In this document: in pieces, positions 52,005-60,844 of the stretch
Layout: every line of letters begins with the position of its first letter
Position numbering within the stretch: the stretch's first letter is position 1
Source: Sphingomonadales bacterium
Lineage (GTDB): Bacteria; Bacteroidota; Bacteroidia; Chitinophagales; Chitinophagaceae
Length of the DNA: 64,000 nt
Assembly (NCBI GenBank): GCA_016872155.1
Contig: VHBB01000002.1
Coordinates: 124,001-188,000, forward strand
Direction of reading: 5' to 3'
The notes under the pieces: generated by a model
Databases searched by the model: none
Told to the model about the DNA's origin: nothing
What the model saw: the letters and a program-made list of their open reading frames with translations, nothing else
Translations under genes and position numbers: made by a program

Positions 52005-53197
52005 GTTATAAAGTTTTTCGATCTAGGATTTTACTTGAGCGTATTTTTTGCTTTCCTTTTGTCTTTTTTGGAAGAATTTACGGGTATTTATTTCGTATAA
52101 AGATTCGTCCTGGAATAATTATATTCTCCTCTTCGGCTGATTTGGGTGGCTCCATTAGGGTTAATGCTGATTTGGCCACTTGTTTTATCGACTTGAGGCC
52201 ATTGGTTATTTTTACCAAACGTCCAAAGAATAATGGTTTTATCAATCTTTTTCAAAATAGTAGTATCGATACGCTTGATCTTCATCGTTATATCGACAAT
52301 AAGGTTTTTCATTTTATAAACATTTTTTGGCGAGGTGTTTTGGCTGAGTGGATTATGCAGTCAAAGCCTATGGCTATAATAGGTGGAGAGTGTATTTATT
52401 TCTATAAGGTAATTCCTTATGTCTCTAGTACAATTCGAAAAATTGAAATATGTCATTTAAATACTTGGATACGTTATTCCCTCGCATTCGAGCCTGAAAT
52501 TTCATATCGGGTCTTTTCAACTAGAAAAGTAATGCGTGATGTAGTTGATTTATATAAAAAGAATGGTTTTGGTAAGGAGCAATTTGATAAGCTTTATTTT
52601 ATTGATAATTTTATTGAGATTCCGCCGCTCCAAAAAGTGCAGCATCAAGTAATGCAGGTCTTATTTGTTGGCAGAGGGTCTTCACAAAAGAGGCTTCATC
52701 TTATTGGTGAAATCGCCCTTTTGTGCAAACAGTTATCTGCTGCTATCGAATTTTCATTTGTTGGCGATGTAGCCGATTATCTTCCTTCATCTCTTCACCC
52801 ATTTGTCAATCTGTACGGCAATGTAAGTGGTAAATATTTGATGGAAGAAATTTACCAAAGCGCCGATGTTTTAATTTTAACATCTGCATTTGAGGGTCTT
52901 CCTCTTGTTGCTATGGAAATGATGGCCAGAGGTAAGGTGGTCTTGAGTACGGCTGTAGATGGAATTCCTGATTATATTGAGCATCTCAAAAATGGATTGC
53001 TTATCTACTCAATTTCTGAAAATGAAATAATTAATGAGGGGGTTTCGCTGCTGCGTTTGTTAGAAGTGGATAAAGACTTATTGGCTTCTCTTGGTTTGCA
53101 AGCGAGAATTTTTGCCGAGCAGAACTTTAGTAAAAATAATTTTATTTCTTTCTATAGAGGGTTGGTGCTGGGGTCTAGTTATAGTGCTCAAAGCTGA
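52001..53197 (+). CDS. glycosyltransferase family 4
   Basis: This 398-residue retaining glycosyltransferase has the GT-B fold. The C-terminal nucleotide-sugar domain carries VLFVGRGSSQKRLHLI, a Y-QSADVLILTSAFEGLPLVAMEMMARGK block with the EX7E-type pair (the Glu before GLP and the Glu of AMEMMA), and DGIPDYIEH. The N-terminal domain is divergent. It overlaps the upstream SDR gene by 4 bases and the convergent GT4 gene by 10. The sugar transferred is unknown. Confidence 0.88.
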   Translation: MSYKVFRSRILLERIFCFPFVFFGRIYGYLFRIKIRPGIIIFSSSADLGGSIRVNADLATCFIDLRPLVIFTKRPKNNGFINLFQNSSIDTLDLHRYIDNKVFHFINIFWRGVLAEWIMQSKPMAIIGGECIYFYKVIPYVSSTIRKIEICHLNTWIRYSLAFEPEISYRVFSTRKVMRDVVDLYKKNGFGKEQFDKLYFIDNFIEIPPLQKVQHQVMQVLFVGRGSSQKRLHLIGEIALLCKQLSAAIEFSFVGDVADYLPSSLHPFVNLYGNVSGKYLMEEIYQSADVLILTSAFEGLPLVAMEMMARGKVVLSTAVDGIPDYIEHLKNGLLIYSISENEIINEGVSLLRLLEVDKDLLASLGLQARIFAEQNFSKNNFISFYRGLVLGSSYSAQS

Positions 53198-54306
53198 TTT
53201 ACCAATGCTTTGATGTTATTTTCCCAACAGTATTTCTCGTAAAATGATGCAGGTGTCTGTAGTGGAAGCTGTTGCTTTAATGCTTGTATTTCGGTTGCAA
53301 AAGCTTTCCAATCTCCATCTGGTGAAAGGCGCAGCATTCTGCCCACACTTTTAGTATCCATTCCTTGGGCAGCAGTTTCCATTGCCACTACGGGTGTGCC
53401 AAAAGCGATTGATTCGATCATTTTTGTTTTAACTCCTCCTCCTTTTGTAACAGGGTTTAAAAAGATATCAGCTCCTTTAAAATAAAGTTCAATGTCTTCT
53501 ACATATCCAGTGTAATGGATATTTAGTTGTTGATAGGGATGCAGGTCTTTTTCTTTTTTGGGGAGTCCTTTTCCAGAAATCAGTAAAATATAGCAGTCTG
53601 GGTACGCTGTTTGAAGTTTTGGCATTAGCTTATTAATTAGCTGCTTAAGGGCTGTATAATTCGGGGCGTAATCTAGTGAGCCATTAAAGTATAGAATAGT
53701 TTGTTGGCTGTTAAGACTATGTTTTTCGATTATTTTATTTCTACTGGTCTCTTTGTCAGTGGGACAATGCTGTAAATTTATACCATATGGTATTTCAAGG
53801 CAATCTGCTGAGTCTTTTTGCCATTCATTTATTGCAAAGCGTTTGTCTTCTGGGGTTATGAAACCGATCTTATCGGCTATACGAAAGGCGCTACGCTCAT
53901 ATTTTTCTAATAGAGGCCACCATATCTTGCCTAATGAGCGGAATCTTTGGTATTCGATGTTGTGGGTATGTAGGAGGGTTTTGATACCCGTTTTTTCTTT
54001 GATCGTCTTGGCCAGCCAACCAAAATAGGGATGTTCCCAAATAATCCAGTCGTAGCGATTGCGTTCAATTAGATCAACGAGGGTTGCTTTAAGGGTGAGA
54101 TCTGCATAGCGAAATATGGAGTAGGGTAGCACAGGCAGTAGCCTATAGTGAGGGGAGGGAACGAATCCAGCATCTTGAGCGGTACTGACTACGGTAACTT
54201 TAGCTTGCTGACCCAAAGCATCCAGAAATTGAGCAATATATTTTTGCCCGCCCGATCGATACGGCAAAAAGGTGTAGGGCGCAACAACGAGAATTTTTTT
54301 GCTCAC
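53188..54306 (-). CDS. glycosyltransferase family 4
   Basis: This 372-residue GT-B fold enzyme starts KKILVVAPYTFLPYRSGGQKY, typical of the GT4 acceptor domain, and has ADIFLNPVTKGGGVKTKMIESIAFGTPVVA for the donor-sugar site. It follows the YfhO-like gene by only 3 bases on the same strand, so the two form an operon. It may use a lipid-linked sugar supplied by that membrane protein, but this is inference. It is unlike the convergent GT4 gene in sequence. Confidence 0.87.
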   Translation of the reverse strand: MSKKILVVAPYTFLPYRSGGQKYIAQFLDALGQQAKVTVVSTAQDAGFVPSPHYRLLPVLPYSIFRYADLTLKATLVDLIERNRYDWIIWEHPYFGWLAKTIKEKTGIKTLLHTHNIEYQRFRSLGKIWWPLLEKYERSAFRIADKIGFITPEDKRFAINEWQKDSADCLEIPYGINLQHCPTDKETSRNKIIEKHSLNSQQTILYFNGSLDYAPNYTALKQLINKLMPKLQTAYPDCYILLISGKGLPKKEKDLHPYQQLNIHYTGYVEDIELYFKGADIFLNPVTKGGGVKTKMIESIAFGTPVVAMETAAQGMDTKSVGRMLRLSPDGDWKAFATEIQALKQQLPLQTPASFYEKYCWENNIKALVNQL

Positions 54307-54309
54307 CGG

Positions 54310-56787
54310 TTAGTTTTTGGTGCTTGTTACGCTACTTGTTTTGTATGCCATAAAAAATCCCGTCAGTACTACTAGCGTAATTAGTATAGTGGATACGAAC
54401 ATCCATGTATTTCCGGTCTTGACCGACTCGGGCTCAAAAATAAATTCTATTTTATGCTGCCCTGCCGGCAATGAGAGCCCTCTGAGCACATAGTTCACAT
54501 TAAGATAGTCGGTCTTTTTTCCATCTACGTATGCATTCCACCCCTTGGGATAATAAATCTCGCTAAATACCGCAAAGCGGGGCTTGCTCCCGGCTGTTTC
54601 ATAGACAAGGGTATCGTTATCAAATTTTGAAAGGGCCAGCGTGGCGCTGCTGTCGCGCTCAAACGCAGTAGCAACAATGCCGGCCGATTTTTCTACCAAG
54701 GCTATATGACGAAGATCGGTCTCTCCCAGTTGTTGCAGGGTAGCAGCGCGGTCGTTGGTCAATACTAGGCTATCAACCAGCCAGCAGCTGCCATAGGCCG
54801 AATCGCGGTTACTGATCAGCGAGGGTTGATTGGTAGAGGGATCGTTAACGATCACGTATCGCGTATTCAACATATTCAAGATGGTGGGGTTGACGCCACC
54901 CGCAAAATACTTTTCGATCAGGTCTTGGTAGATCCTGAGTTTCGCGGCATGGTAGCCACCCACTGAGCGATGATGGTAAGAAGTAATGGCATCATTGAAA
55001 GTACTTGTGCTCATGTTGAGCACCCGATACTGAGTGTCGCGGTCTTTTAATATCTCTTGGTCGATTGCAGTAGGGGCAAAGTTTTTTTGTTGATACTCGT
55101 CGCTCGAAACATAACTTTCGTTTGGTAAGTAATCTTTACTGGTCAAGGTTAACTCTGCAGTAGACACCACGATCAATAAGGCCAGGGCCCAGAACTTTCC
55201 CAGATAATTTTTTAAATAGGCCCATCCAATTCCAAGTAAAACCAGTGTGAGCAACAGAGCCCTTATTACGGCGCTGCCGAACATGGTTTGTCGCTCTTGC
55301 TTCATACTACCGATTATGAGTCTGGCAAATTCATCCGATCCGTTCTTATCGGTATAGCCGGCCAGTATTTGCGCATCAATGGAGGCTCCATAGTTTTGAA
55401 AAAGCCAAGCCGCAACTAGCAGCCCGAATAGTACCCCCAGCGGAGCGAGTATTTTTTTTGACAGTAGATCCGAAGCGGTCCAATTGCCACTGGTAAGTTG
55501 AGAGAGTCCCAGCACCGCCGCCACTGATAGGCTTAGTTGAGGAATTACTTGGGCCATAGAGGGAGCTCTGAATTTATTGAACAATGGCAGGTATTCAAAA
55601 AGCAATAAGTTGAATAGCGCAAAATTCTTGCCCCACGAAATAAAGAGTCCTAGTAGCGTGGCTGCCAAAAGCCCCCAGCGCAAGGGACCTTTTGCGAAGA
55701 AGAGTCCCCAGAGTGCAAATATCACGATCAGTACGCCCAAATAAGCGGGGCCGGCTGTGTAAGGTAATCCGCCCCAGTATTGCGGTAATCCTTGAGCCAG
55801 TTGTTCGGCATTTTGCTGATCGATCCCTTTTTCCATCAGGTCGTTGGCGATCTGAGAGCCTTCTTCGAACCGGAGACTGTGCCCGCCCCCAAAGGCGTTG
55901 GGTAGTAACAGCGTAAAACTTTCCTTTGGGGCCAGCGAATATTCAAATGCATACGAAGTGTCCAATCCCTTGGTCTGGGTAGTGGTTACTTTTCCACTTT
56001 GATCGATGGAGAGGTCTTTGCCGCCCCGCATGGTATAGCGGCTATACTCCGAGCTGGTGAGTAAAATAAGGGCGTTACCTCCCATGGCTAGTAGCGCTGC
56101 GCTCAGGCTAATGGCAAGTGACAGCAGCAAGTGCCTCCACTCTTTGTTGCGGATCCACTCAATGGCATAGGCTGCCGAAACGAGCAGGGCGATCAAAAAG
56201 AAATAATACGTAATCTGCAGGTGGTTGGCCGCGATTAGTAAATAGGCGCCCAATGTTGAGAGACTCCATCCTATCCAATATTTCTTGTGATAGGTGAGCA
56301 ACAGACCTGCCAGTAACAGCGGTAAAAAGGCAGTTGCGATCATTTGCGTATCGTGCCCGGCAGCAATAATGACCGGGTTATAGGTAGAGAAGGCATAGCC
56401 GGTGGCCACCAGCGTGGCTACGACCGGAAGAGCGCCCATGGTAAGCGCCAGTAGGTAAAAGCAAACACAGGCTAAAAAGAAAAAGTTCATTGGTTTGGGC
56501 AACCCCAGCATAAAAAGTTGAGGAAGGTTCGGTACGATCGTTTTACCCTCCATCGCTACTTGATAATTGGGCATGCCACTAAAGAGATGTGTATTCCAAA
56601 GTGGAAAATGCCCCTTGGCGGCTTTGTATTCAAAGGCGTCTTGCGCCATTCCTTTCCAGCTTACATTGTCGTGTTGGTCCAACTCGTTTCCTTGCAGGGC
56701 CGGTAAGCAAAAAAGGGCCGCCACGGCCATAAAGAAAAGAAGTGCCACTACATGGGGCAGGGCCTTTTTAAGTAAGGCATTTTGCAT
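54310..56787 (-). CDS. YfhO-like multi-pass membrane protein
   Basis: This 825-residue membrane protein has about a dozen hydrophobic helices from residue 10 to about 580 and a C-terminal beta-rich domain of some 230 residues (with GWNAYVDGKKTDY) ending in a final helix. This is the layout of YfhO-type proteins, thought to be GT-C-like lipid-linked sugar transferases. I chose the ATG at 56787 (MQNALLKKA); a 97-residue upstream extension would overlap the divergent yhhQ gene. The LDQHDNVSWKG segment near residue 33 carries an Asp typical of GT-C loops. The activity is inferred from resemblance. Confidence 0.82.
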   Translation of the reverse strand: MQNALLKKALPHVVALLFFMAVAALFCLPALQGNELDQHDNVSWKGMAQDAFEYKAAKGHFPLWNTHLFSGMPNYQVAMEGKTIVPNLPQLFMLGLPKPMNFFFLACVCFYLLALTMGALPVVATLVATGYAFSTYNPVIIAAGHDTQMIATAFLPLLLAGLLLTYHKKYWIGWSLSTLGAYLLIAANHLQITYYFFLIALLVSAAYAIEWIRNKEWRHLLLSLAISLSAALLAMGGNALILLTSSEYSRYTMRGGKDLSIDQSGKVTTTQTKGLDTSYAFEYSLAPKESFTLLLPNAFGGGHSLRFEEGSQIANDLMEKGIDQQNAEQLAQGLPQYWGGLPYTAGPAYLGVLIVIFALWGLFFAKGPLRWGLLAATLLGLFISWGKNFALFNLLLFEYLPLFNKFRAPSMAQVIPQLSLSVAAVLGLSQLTSGNWTASDLLSKKILAPLGVLFGLLVAAWLFQNYGASIDAQILAGYTDKNGSDEFARLIIGSMKQERQTMFGSAVIRALLLTLVLLGIGWAYLKNYLGKFWALALLIVVSTAELTLTSKDYLPNESYVSSDEYQQKNFAPTAIDQEILKDRDTQYRVLNMSTSTFNDAITSYHHRSVGGYHAAKLRIYQDLIEKYFAGGVNPTILNMLNTRYVIVNDPSTNQPSLISNRDSAYGSCWLVDSLVLTNDRAATLQQLGETDLRHIALVEKSAGIVATAFERDSSATLALSKFDNDTLVYETAGSKPRFAVFSEIYYPKGWNAYVDGKKTDYLNVNYVLRGLSLPAGQHKIEFIFEPESVKTGNTWMFVSTILITLVVLTGFFMAYKTSSVTSTKN

Positions 56788-56845
56788 AGAGAGAATGTTT
56801 GAGCAACAAAATAATGCTATTTTCATGGATAAGTAAAACCCTGTT

Positions 56846-57643
56846 ATGGTGCAATCCATTATTGCGAATAAGGCCAATCGGTTGTTTTTGATCTTGGGTG
56901 GTTTCTTTATTGCCAACGCGTTGATCGCCGAGATTATTGGCGTTAAGATCTTTTCTCTCGAGCAAACATTGGGACTGGCCCCGCTATCGTTGCGGATAAT
57001 GGGCAATGAACTGTCTTTTAACTTAACGGCCGGTGTGCTGCTGTGGCCTGTGGTCTTTATTATGACAGATCTGATCAATGAGTATTATGGTACGCGGGGG
57101 GTGCGTTTTTTATCTTGGTTAACGGCTGGTCTGATCGCCTTTGCTTTTATAATTTTTATGGGGGCAATTCGGCTGTCACCGGCTGCTTTCTTTTTGACTA
57201 GCAAGCAGGGCAGCGGGGTCCCCGATATGCAGCTGGCCTATGCCAGCGTGCTGGGGCAAGGCGGATTTATTATCGTAGGATCGCTAACGGCCTTTTTATT
57301 GGGGCAGCTGGTCGATGTGCTGGTCTTTCACCGCATTAAAAAACTGACAGGAGAAAAACACATTTGGTTGCGGGCCACCGGATCGACCCTGGTCTCTCAG
57401 TTTCTTGACAGCTTTGTGGTATTGTTCATTGCTTTTTATATTGGCACAAGGGCCAATGCTCAGCCGGGCGATTTTGAGTGGCCATTTAGTTTATTCATAG
57501 CAGTGGGAATCGTAAACTATTGTTACAAGTTTATGGTGGCCTTGTTGCTTACACCGGTAATTTACTGGGTACATGGATGGATCGAGCGTTATCTGGGTCA
57601 CGACTTGGCCGCCTCTATGAAAAAAGAGGCGATGCTTAGTTAA
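56846..57643 (+). CDS. yhhQ: YhhQ family queuosine precursor transporter
   Basis: This is a 265-residue six-helix membrane protein of the VUT/YhhQ family, which in E. coli imports the queuosine precursors preQ0 and preQ1. The family segment FIMTDLINEYYG is present near residue 72, and SLTAFLLGQLVDVLVFHRIK follows in the second half. It starts 58 bases from the divergent YfhO-like gene and ends 4 bases before the convergent nudix gene. Queuosine genes are not adjacent, so the substrate rests on family resemblance. Confidence 0.88.
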   Translation: MVQSIIANKANRLFLILGGFFIANALIAEIIGVKIFSLEQTLGLAPLSLRIMGNELSFNLTAGVLLWPVVFIMTDLINEYYGTRGVRFLSWLTAGLIAFAFIIFMGAIRLSPAAFFLTSKQGSGVPDMQLAYASVLGQGGFIIVGSLTAFLLGQLVDVLVFHRIKKLTGEKHIWLRATGSTLVSQFLDSFVVLFIAFYIGTRANAQPGDFEWPFSLFIAVGIVNYCYKFMVALLLTPVIYWVHGWIERYLGHDLAASMKKEAMLS

Positions 57644-57647
57644 GGGG

Positions 57648-58109
57648 CTACCGTTGCTTGAGCTGTGCGGCTACGATCTTGTCGATGGGCAGACTCAGTG
57701 CCTCGGGGCCGAACTCGGCCCATTTTATAAATCGAAACGATTCTGTTTGTTGATTCTTTTCGTAGAGCGCCAGCTCTCTTTCATCAAAATCAAAAGGGGT
57801 CGTCTTGAGGTTTACTGTCATTTTTTCGAGAGGGCGTACAGCGTAGTAGATCGAGATAATTTGGTGCGAGGGATTAAAGGCCGAAAGCTGAAAATAGTCC
57901 GTGGTGTAGATATGTTCGTCTACGGCAATTCGCAGGTTCATTTCTTCTGCAAATTCTCTAATCAGGCAATCACGGGTGCCTTCGCCCAGTTGTAGTCCTC
58001 CGCCCGGAAATTTGGTAAATCGATCTTTTTTGATCCACTCATCGCTAACCAAGATGCCTAGTTCGGCGTCTTGTAAAATGCCGTAGACGCGAATGGTGAA
58101 TTTTTTCAT
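57648..58109 (-). CDS. NUDIX hydrolase
   Basis: This 153-residue hydrolase cleaves a nucleoside diphosphate linked to another group; the substrate is unknown. The nudix box runs from Gly37 to Glu56 (GGLQLGEGTRDCLIREFAEE) with the metal-binding Glu residues intact, though the usual Gly after the box is Asn. It starts in the last 4 bases of dapF (ATGA overlap), so it is the last gene of a three-gene operon with dapF and a nucleoside phosphorylase. Confidence 0.9.
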   Translation of the reverse strand: MKKFTIRVYGILQDAELGILVSDEWIKKDRFTKFPGGGLQLGEGTRDCLIREFAEEMNLRIAVDEHIYTTDYFQLSAFNPSHQIISIYYAVRPLEKMTVNLKTTPFDFDERELALYEKNQQTESFRFIKWAEFGPEALSLPIDKIVAAQLKQR

Positions 58110-58909
58110 GGCAACAGTAGTTGAGGGTCGGGAATCGCTTCGAATACAAAGGTAGCAGGTCCACGAAGCCAGATATTAACATACTCCACGCCTTCTTTTT
58201 CAAATTGAACCAGCAAAGATCCTCCCTTGGTTTGCACCTCCAGTTGCTGAGTACCCTTTTTGTCTGCAGCAAAGGTAAGAGCAGCGGCCACGGCACCCGT
58301 GCCACAAGAGTAGGTCTCGTCTTCTACGCCCCGTTCGTAGGTGCGAATCCGAATGCTGTTCGGGTCGGCAGTGCGTTGCACAAAATTTACATTGATCCCT
58401 TCACTACGGTAGCATTCATTGTTTCGAATGGATCTTCCGACGGCTACTACATCGGTGGTATCCAGTTCGTTTACCGCTACCACCAGGTGGGGAGAGCCGG
58501 TATCGACAAAGATGTCTTTATCTTGAAAATGCAAGGCCTTTACAGGTTGCATCAGCAACGAAACGCTGCCATCGGGCTCTCTGCGGGAGCGGTGAGTGCC
58601 GTCGGCTGCCGTAAAGATGTATTCATCGCTAGCAATTCCTAACTGATAGGCGAATTGCGTTATGCAGCGGGCCCCGTTACCACAAAAACTCCCCGGCTTT
58701 CCGTCTGCGTTAAAATAGCGCATCGAAAAATGGTCTGCAGTCGATCCGACTTCGAGTAAGATCAAACCATCGGCACCTATCCCAAAGCGGCGATCACAAA
58801 GTTTCTCAATAACAGAAGACGTGAGCAATGAATAGTGGCCACTACGATTATCGCCCAGCAAAAAATCATTGCCGGTGCCTTGATATTTGTAAAAGCGAGA
58901 AGTACTCAT
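58106..58909 (-). CDS. dapF: diaminopimelate epimerase
   Basis: This converts LL- to meso-diaminopimelate for lysine and peptidoglycan synthesis. The 267-residue protein (ATG at 58909) has both active-site cysteines: one in GSFCGNGARC and the other in YSCGTGAVA. The nucleotide between the upstream gene and dapF forms an ATGA overlap, which confirms the start over an in-frame ATG 117 bases upstream. The Gly/Asn-rich loop GTGNDF at the N-terminus is intact. Confidence 0.96.
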   Translation of the reverse strand: MSTSRFYKYQGTGNDFLLGDNRSGHYSLLTSSVIEKLCDRRFGIGADGLILLEVGSTADHFSMRYFNADGKPGSFCGNGARCITQFAYQLGIASDEYIFTAADGTHRSRREPDGSVSLLMQPVKALHFQDKDIFVDTGSPHLVVAVNELDTTDVVAVGRSIRNNECYRSEGINVNFVQRTADPNSIRIRTYERGVEDETYSCGTGAVAAALTFAADKKGTQQLEVQTKGGSLLVQFEKEGVEYVNIWLRGPATFVFEAIPDPQLLLP

Positions 58910-59784
58910 AGGGCGTCTGCAAAGGTGCGCAGAAAGCGTTGGATCAAATTTTCGACAGCCGCATTTACATTTGTCGAGAAGGTCTTTGCCACGCGGTTGG
59001 CTACTACTGCATTTAAGGCCAGGCATTGATGCCCCAATAATCGGCCCAATCCGTAGATGGCGGCAGTTTCCATTTCCATATTCGAGATACGGTGTGTTCC
59101 GTAACGAAAATCTGTTAGGCTGTCCACAAATCCGGGATGCTTCAGTCCCAAGCGAACCACCCTTCCTTGCGGCCCATAGAATCCGGGTGCAGTTATGGTA
59201 ATGCCATGATGTAGGTCGGTAGTAAATAAGCCTAACAGAGAAGGGGAGGCGCTGCTAATGTAGGGCAGCCCAGATAGGTGATGAAATTGTGTTTGGGTGC
59301 AGAAGGCATCGAGCAGCGTGGTCTCTTCGGCCGTGGGTTCCAGCTTGTAATAGTGCATCAAGTTATCGATGCCCAGCCCATGGGTAGAAGCGACCAGCGA
59401 ATCGATGGGAATAGCGGGTTGCAGCGAACCCGTTGTTCCCAGGCGTATTATTTTAAGCGACTGCAGCGTTGTGTGGGGAAGCCTTGTCGTTAGATCTATA
59501 TTGACCAACGCATCGAGTTCGTTCATTACGATATCGATGTTATCGGGACCGATGCCAGAAGAAAGCACCGTGATTCTTTTTTGGCCAATGCGACCGGTAT
59601 GCGTAATAAACTCCCGGTGCTCTCCTTTGTGTTCCAGTTGGTCAAAATATTTACTAACGGCCGCTACGCGGGCAGGATCACCCACGGTAACAACAGTAGG
59701 CGCCAACTCTTCTGGACGAAGGTCCAGGTGGTACACGGCGCCCCGCGCATTGATGATTAACTCAGAGGGAGCGATCGGCTTCAT
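58906..59784 (-). CDS. nucleoside phosphorylase (uridine phosphorylase-like)
   Basis: This 292-residue enzyme belongs to the PNP/UDP phosphorylase family, which splits nucleosides with phosphate. The N-terminal phosphate-binding TVGDPARV, the SSGIGPDNI loop and NMEMETAAIYGL near residue 240 match the family. The MEMET motif holds the ribose-binding Glu. It resembles uridine phosphorylase more than purine nucleoside phosphorylase, and a futalosine-hydrolase role cannot be ruled out. It begins the operon with dapF and the nudix gene; the ATG at 59784 is preferred over a TTG 9 bases upstream. Confidence 0.82.
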   Translation of the reverse strand: MKPIAPSELIINARGAVYHLDLRPEELAPTVVTVGDPARVAAVSKYFDQLEHKGEHREFITHTGRIGQKRITVLSSGIGPDNIDIVMNELDALVNIDLTTRLPHTTLQSLKIIRLGTTGSLQPAIPIDSLVASTHGLGIDNLMHYYKLEPTAEETTLLDAFCTQTQFHHLSGLPYISSASPSLLGLFTTDLHHGITITAPGFYGPQGRVVRLGLKHPGFVDSLTDFRYGTHRISNMEMETAAIYGLGRLLGHQCLALNAVVANRVAKTFSTNVNAAVENLIQRFLRTFADAL

Positions 59785-59825
59785 GGATGTCAAAAATAGT
59801 GCTTATTTTCGCAGCGTTTCTATCG

Positions 59826-59896
59826 GGTCCTGTGGCCGAGTGGCTAGGCAGAGCTCTGCAAAAGCTCGTACAGCGGTTCGAATCCGCTCGGGACCT
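59826..59896 (+). tRNA. tRNA-Cys (anticodon GCA)
   Basis: A 71-base cloverleaf pairs GGTCCTG with CGGGACC, discriminator T as usual for tRNA-Cys. The anticodon stem GAGCT/AGCTC holds loop CTGCAAA (GCA), and the T arm has GCGGTTCGAATCCGC. A TATTTTCG sequence about 16 bases before it is a likely -7 box. Confidence 0.97.
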
Positions 59897-59903
59897 CTTC
59901 AAT

Positions 59904-59942
59904 ACCCCCTCAACATTTGGTTGCTAGGGGGTTTGTTTTTTA
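59904..59942 (+). terminator. intrinsic terminator after tRNA-Cys
   Basis: Stem ACCCCCT and AGGGGGT, with inner AAC/GTT pairing, is followed by TTGTTTTTT, 8 bases after the tRNA. Confidence 0.85.
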
Positions 59943-59964
59943 AGGAGGTTCTCGCTGCGTGCGT

Positions 59965-59972
59965 TAAATTTG
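59965..59972 (+). promoter_or_regulatory. -7 promoter element of the small membrane protein gene
   Basis: TAAATTTG matches TAnnTTTG and ends 6 bases before the ATG at 59979. Confidence 0.5.
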
Positions 59973-59978
59973 CCCTTT

Positions 59979-60329
59979 ATGCTGACCCAAGAAGAAGAGA
60001 AGTTTATGGCGTACTGGCAAGAGCACCGCTTGAAAAAACGCAAGTGGATCAAGCAGCTCTCTGTAGGACTTCCGCTGGCCTTGGCGCTGGTGGCCGGTAT
60101 CTCGGTTAATCTATTTTCGGGATGGTATACCCGGGCACAGATGGTATTATTTCGAGAAAGTGCTTCATTAATTATTATACTACTGGTCGCCGCATTGGCC
60201 CTGGTTGTGTTTATGGTCGTTTTTTCTTCTCGCCATCGTTGGGATCAATTTGAGCAACGCTACCTCGAGCTAATGCAGCGAAAAGAGGCCGTCGGCGGTC
60301 AAAAAGAAATGGCTAGTCATTCTCAGTAA
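59979..60329 (+). CDS. small two-helix membrane protein of unknown function
   Basis: This 116-residue protein starts at ATG 59979 (MLTQEEEKF). Residues 1-25 are charged and cytoplasmic in style; hydrophobic segments at about 28-45 and 62-84 are probably membrane helices, with a short loop between; and the C-terminal 30 residues are charged. It is not a family I can name. It lies between the tRNA-Cys terminator and the FKBP lipoprotein gene (19 bases after), and may be transcribed with the latter. Confidence 0.7.
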   Translation: MLTQEEEKFMAYWQEHRLKKRKWIKQLSVGLPLALALVAGISVNLFSGWYTRAQMVLFRESASLIIILLVAALALVVFMVVFSSRHRWDQFEQRYLELMQRKEAVGGQKEMASHSQ

Positions 60330-60348
60330 TCATTAAAATTAATTTTAC

Positions 60349-60840
60349 ATGAACATCGGTTTAAGAAAAAAGTCCCGTTTTATTGTAGAGGTATCTCTTC
60401 TGTTTTCTTTTGTTCTTCTTTTGGGAGGATGTGTAAAAGACAAGGCCTGTGTGCCCAAAACCGTGGCCAGCGAGCAGGCTACGATGCAAGCCTATGCCAC
60501 CGCCAATAACATGACGGTGCAGGCTCATCCCAGCGGCATGCTCTACCAGATCGTGAACGCTGGTAATGGGGCAACGCCAAACCTGGCCTCAATGGTTTCG
60601 GTGCGTTATACCGGTAAGCTTATGAATGGTACTATATTCGATTCTAGGACCACTACGCCCACCGAGTTTGTGTTGGGGCAGGTCATTACCGGTTGGCAAC
60701 TGGGCGTGCCGCTTATTCAAAAGGGGGGCACAGTTCGCTTGATTATTCCCTCTTCGCTGGCCTATGGCTGCACGGCTACGGGCCCCATACCGGCCGACGC
60801 TGTTCTCTATTTTGAAATTGAATTGGTAGACGTTAGATAA
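60349..60840 (+). CDS. FKBP-type peptidyl-prolyl isomerase lipoprotein
   Basis: This 163-residue protein has a lipoprotein signal ending LLGGC with Cys28 as the lipidated residue, then a spacer, and an FKBP domain (about 70-163) with [15 protein letters not shown] and the flap region [25 protein letters not shown]. It would act in the periplasm or on the outer membrane, helping proteins fold. Note the cysteines in AYGC and the first 55 residues (CVKDKACVP), which could form a disulfide. It stops 4 bases before sdaA. Confidence 0.88.
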   Translation: MNIGLRKKSRFIVEVSLLFSFVLLLGGCVKDKACVPKTVASEQATMQAYATANNMTVQAHPSGMLYQIVNAGNGATPNLASMVSVRYTGKLMNGTIFDSRTTTPTEFVLGQVITGWQLGVPLIQKGGTVRLIIPSSLAYGCTATGPIPADAVLYFEIELVDVR

Positions 60841-60844
60841 ATCT

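Noticed and set aside
59369-60109. 246-codon plus-strand frame covering the phosphorylase gene and tRNA-Cys
   Set aside because: Crosses a tRNA and a well-supported gene on the other strand; a shadow frame.
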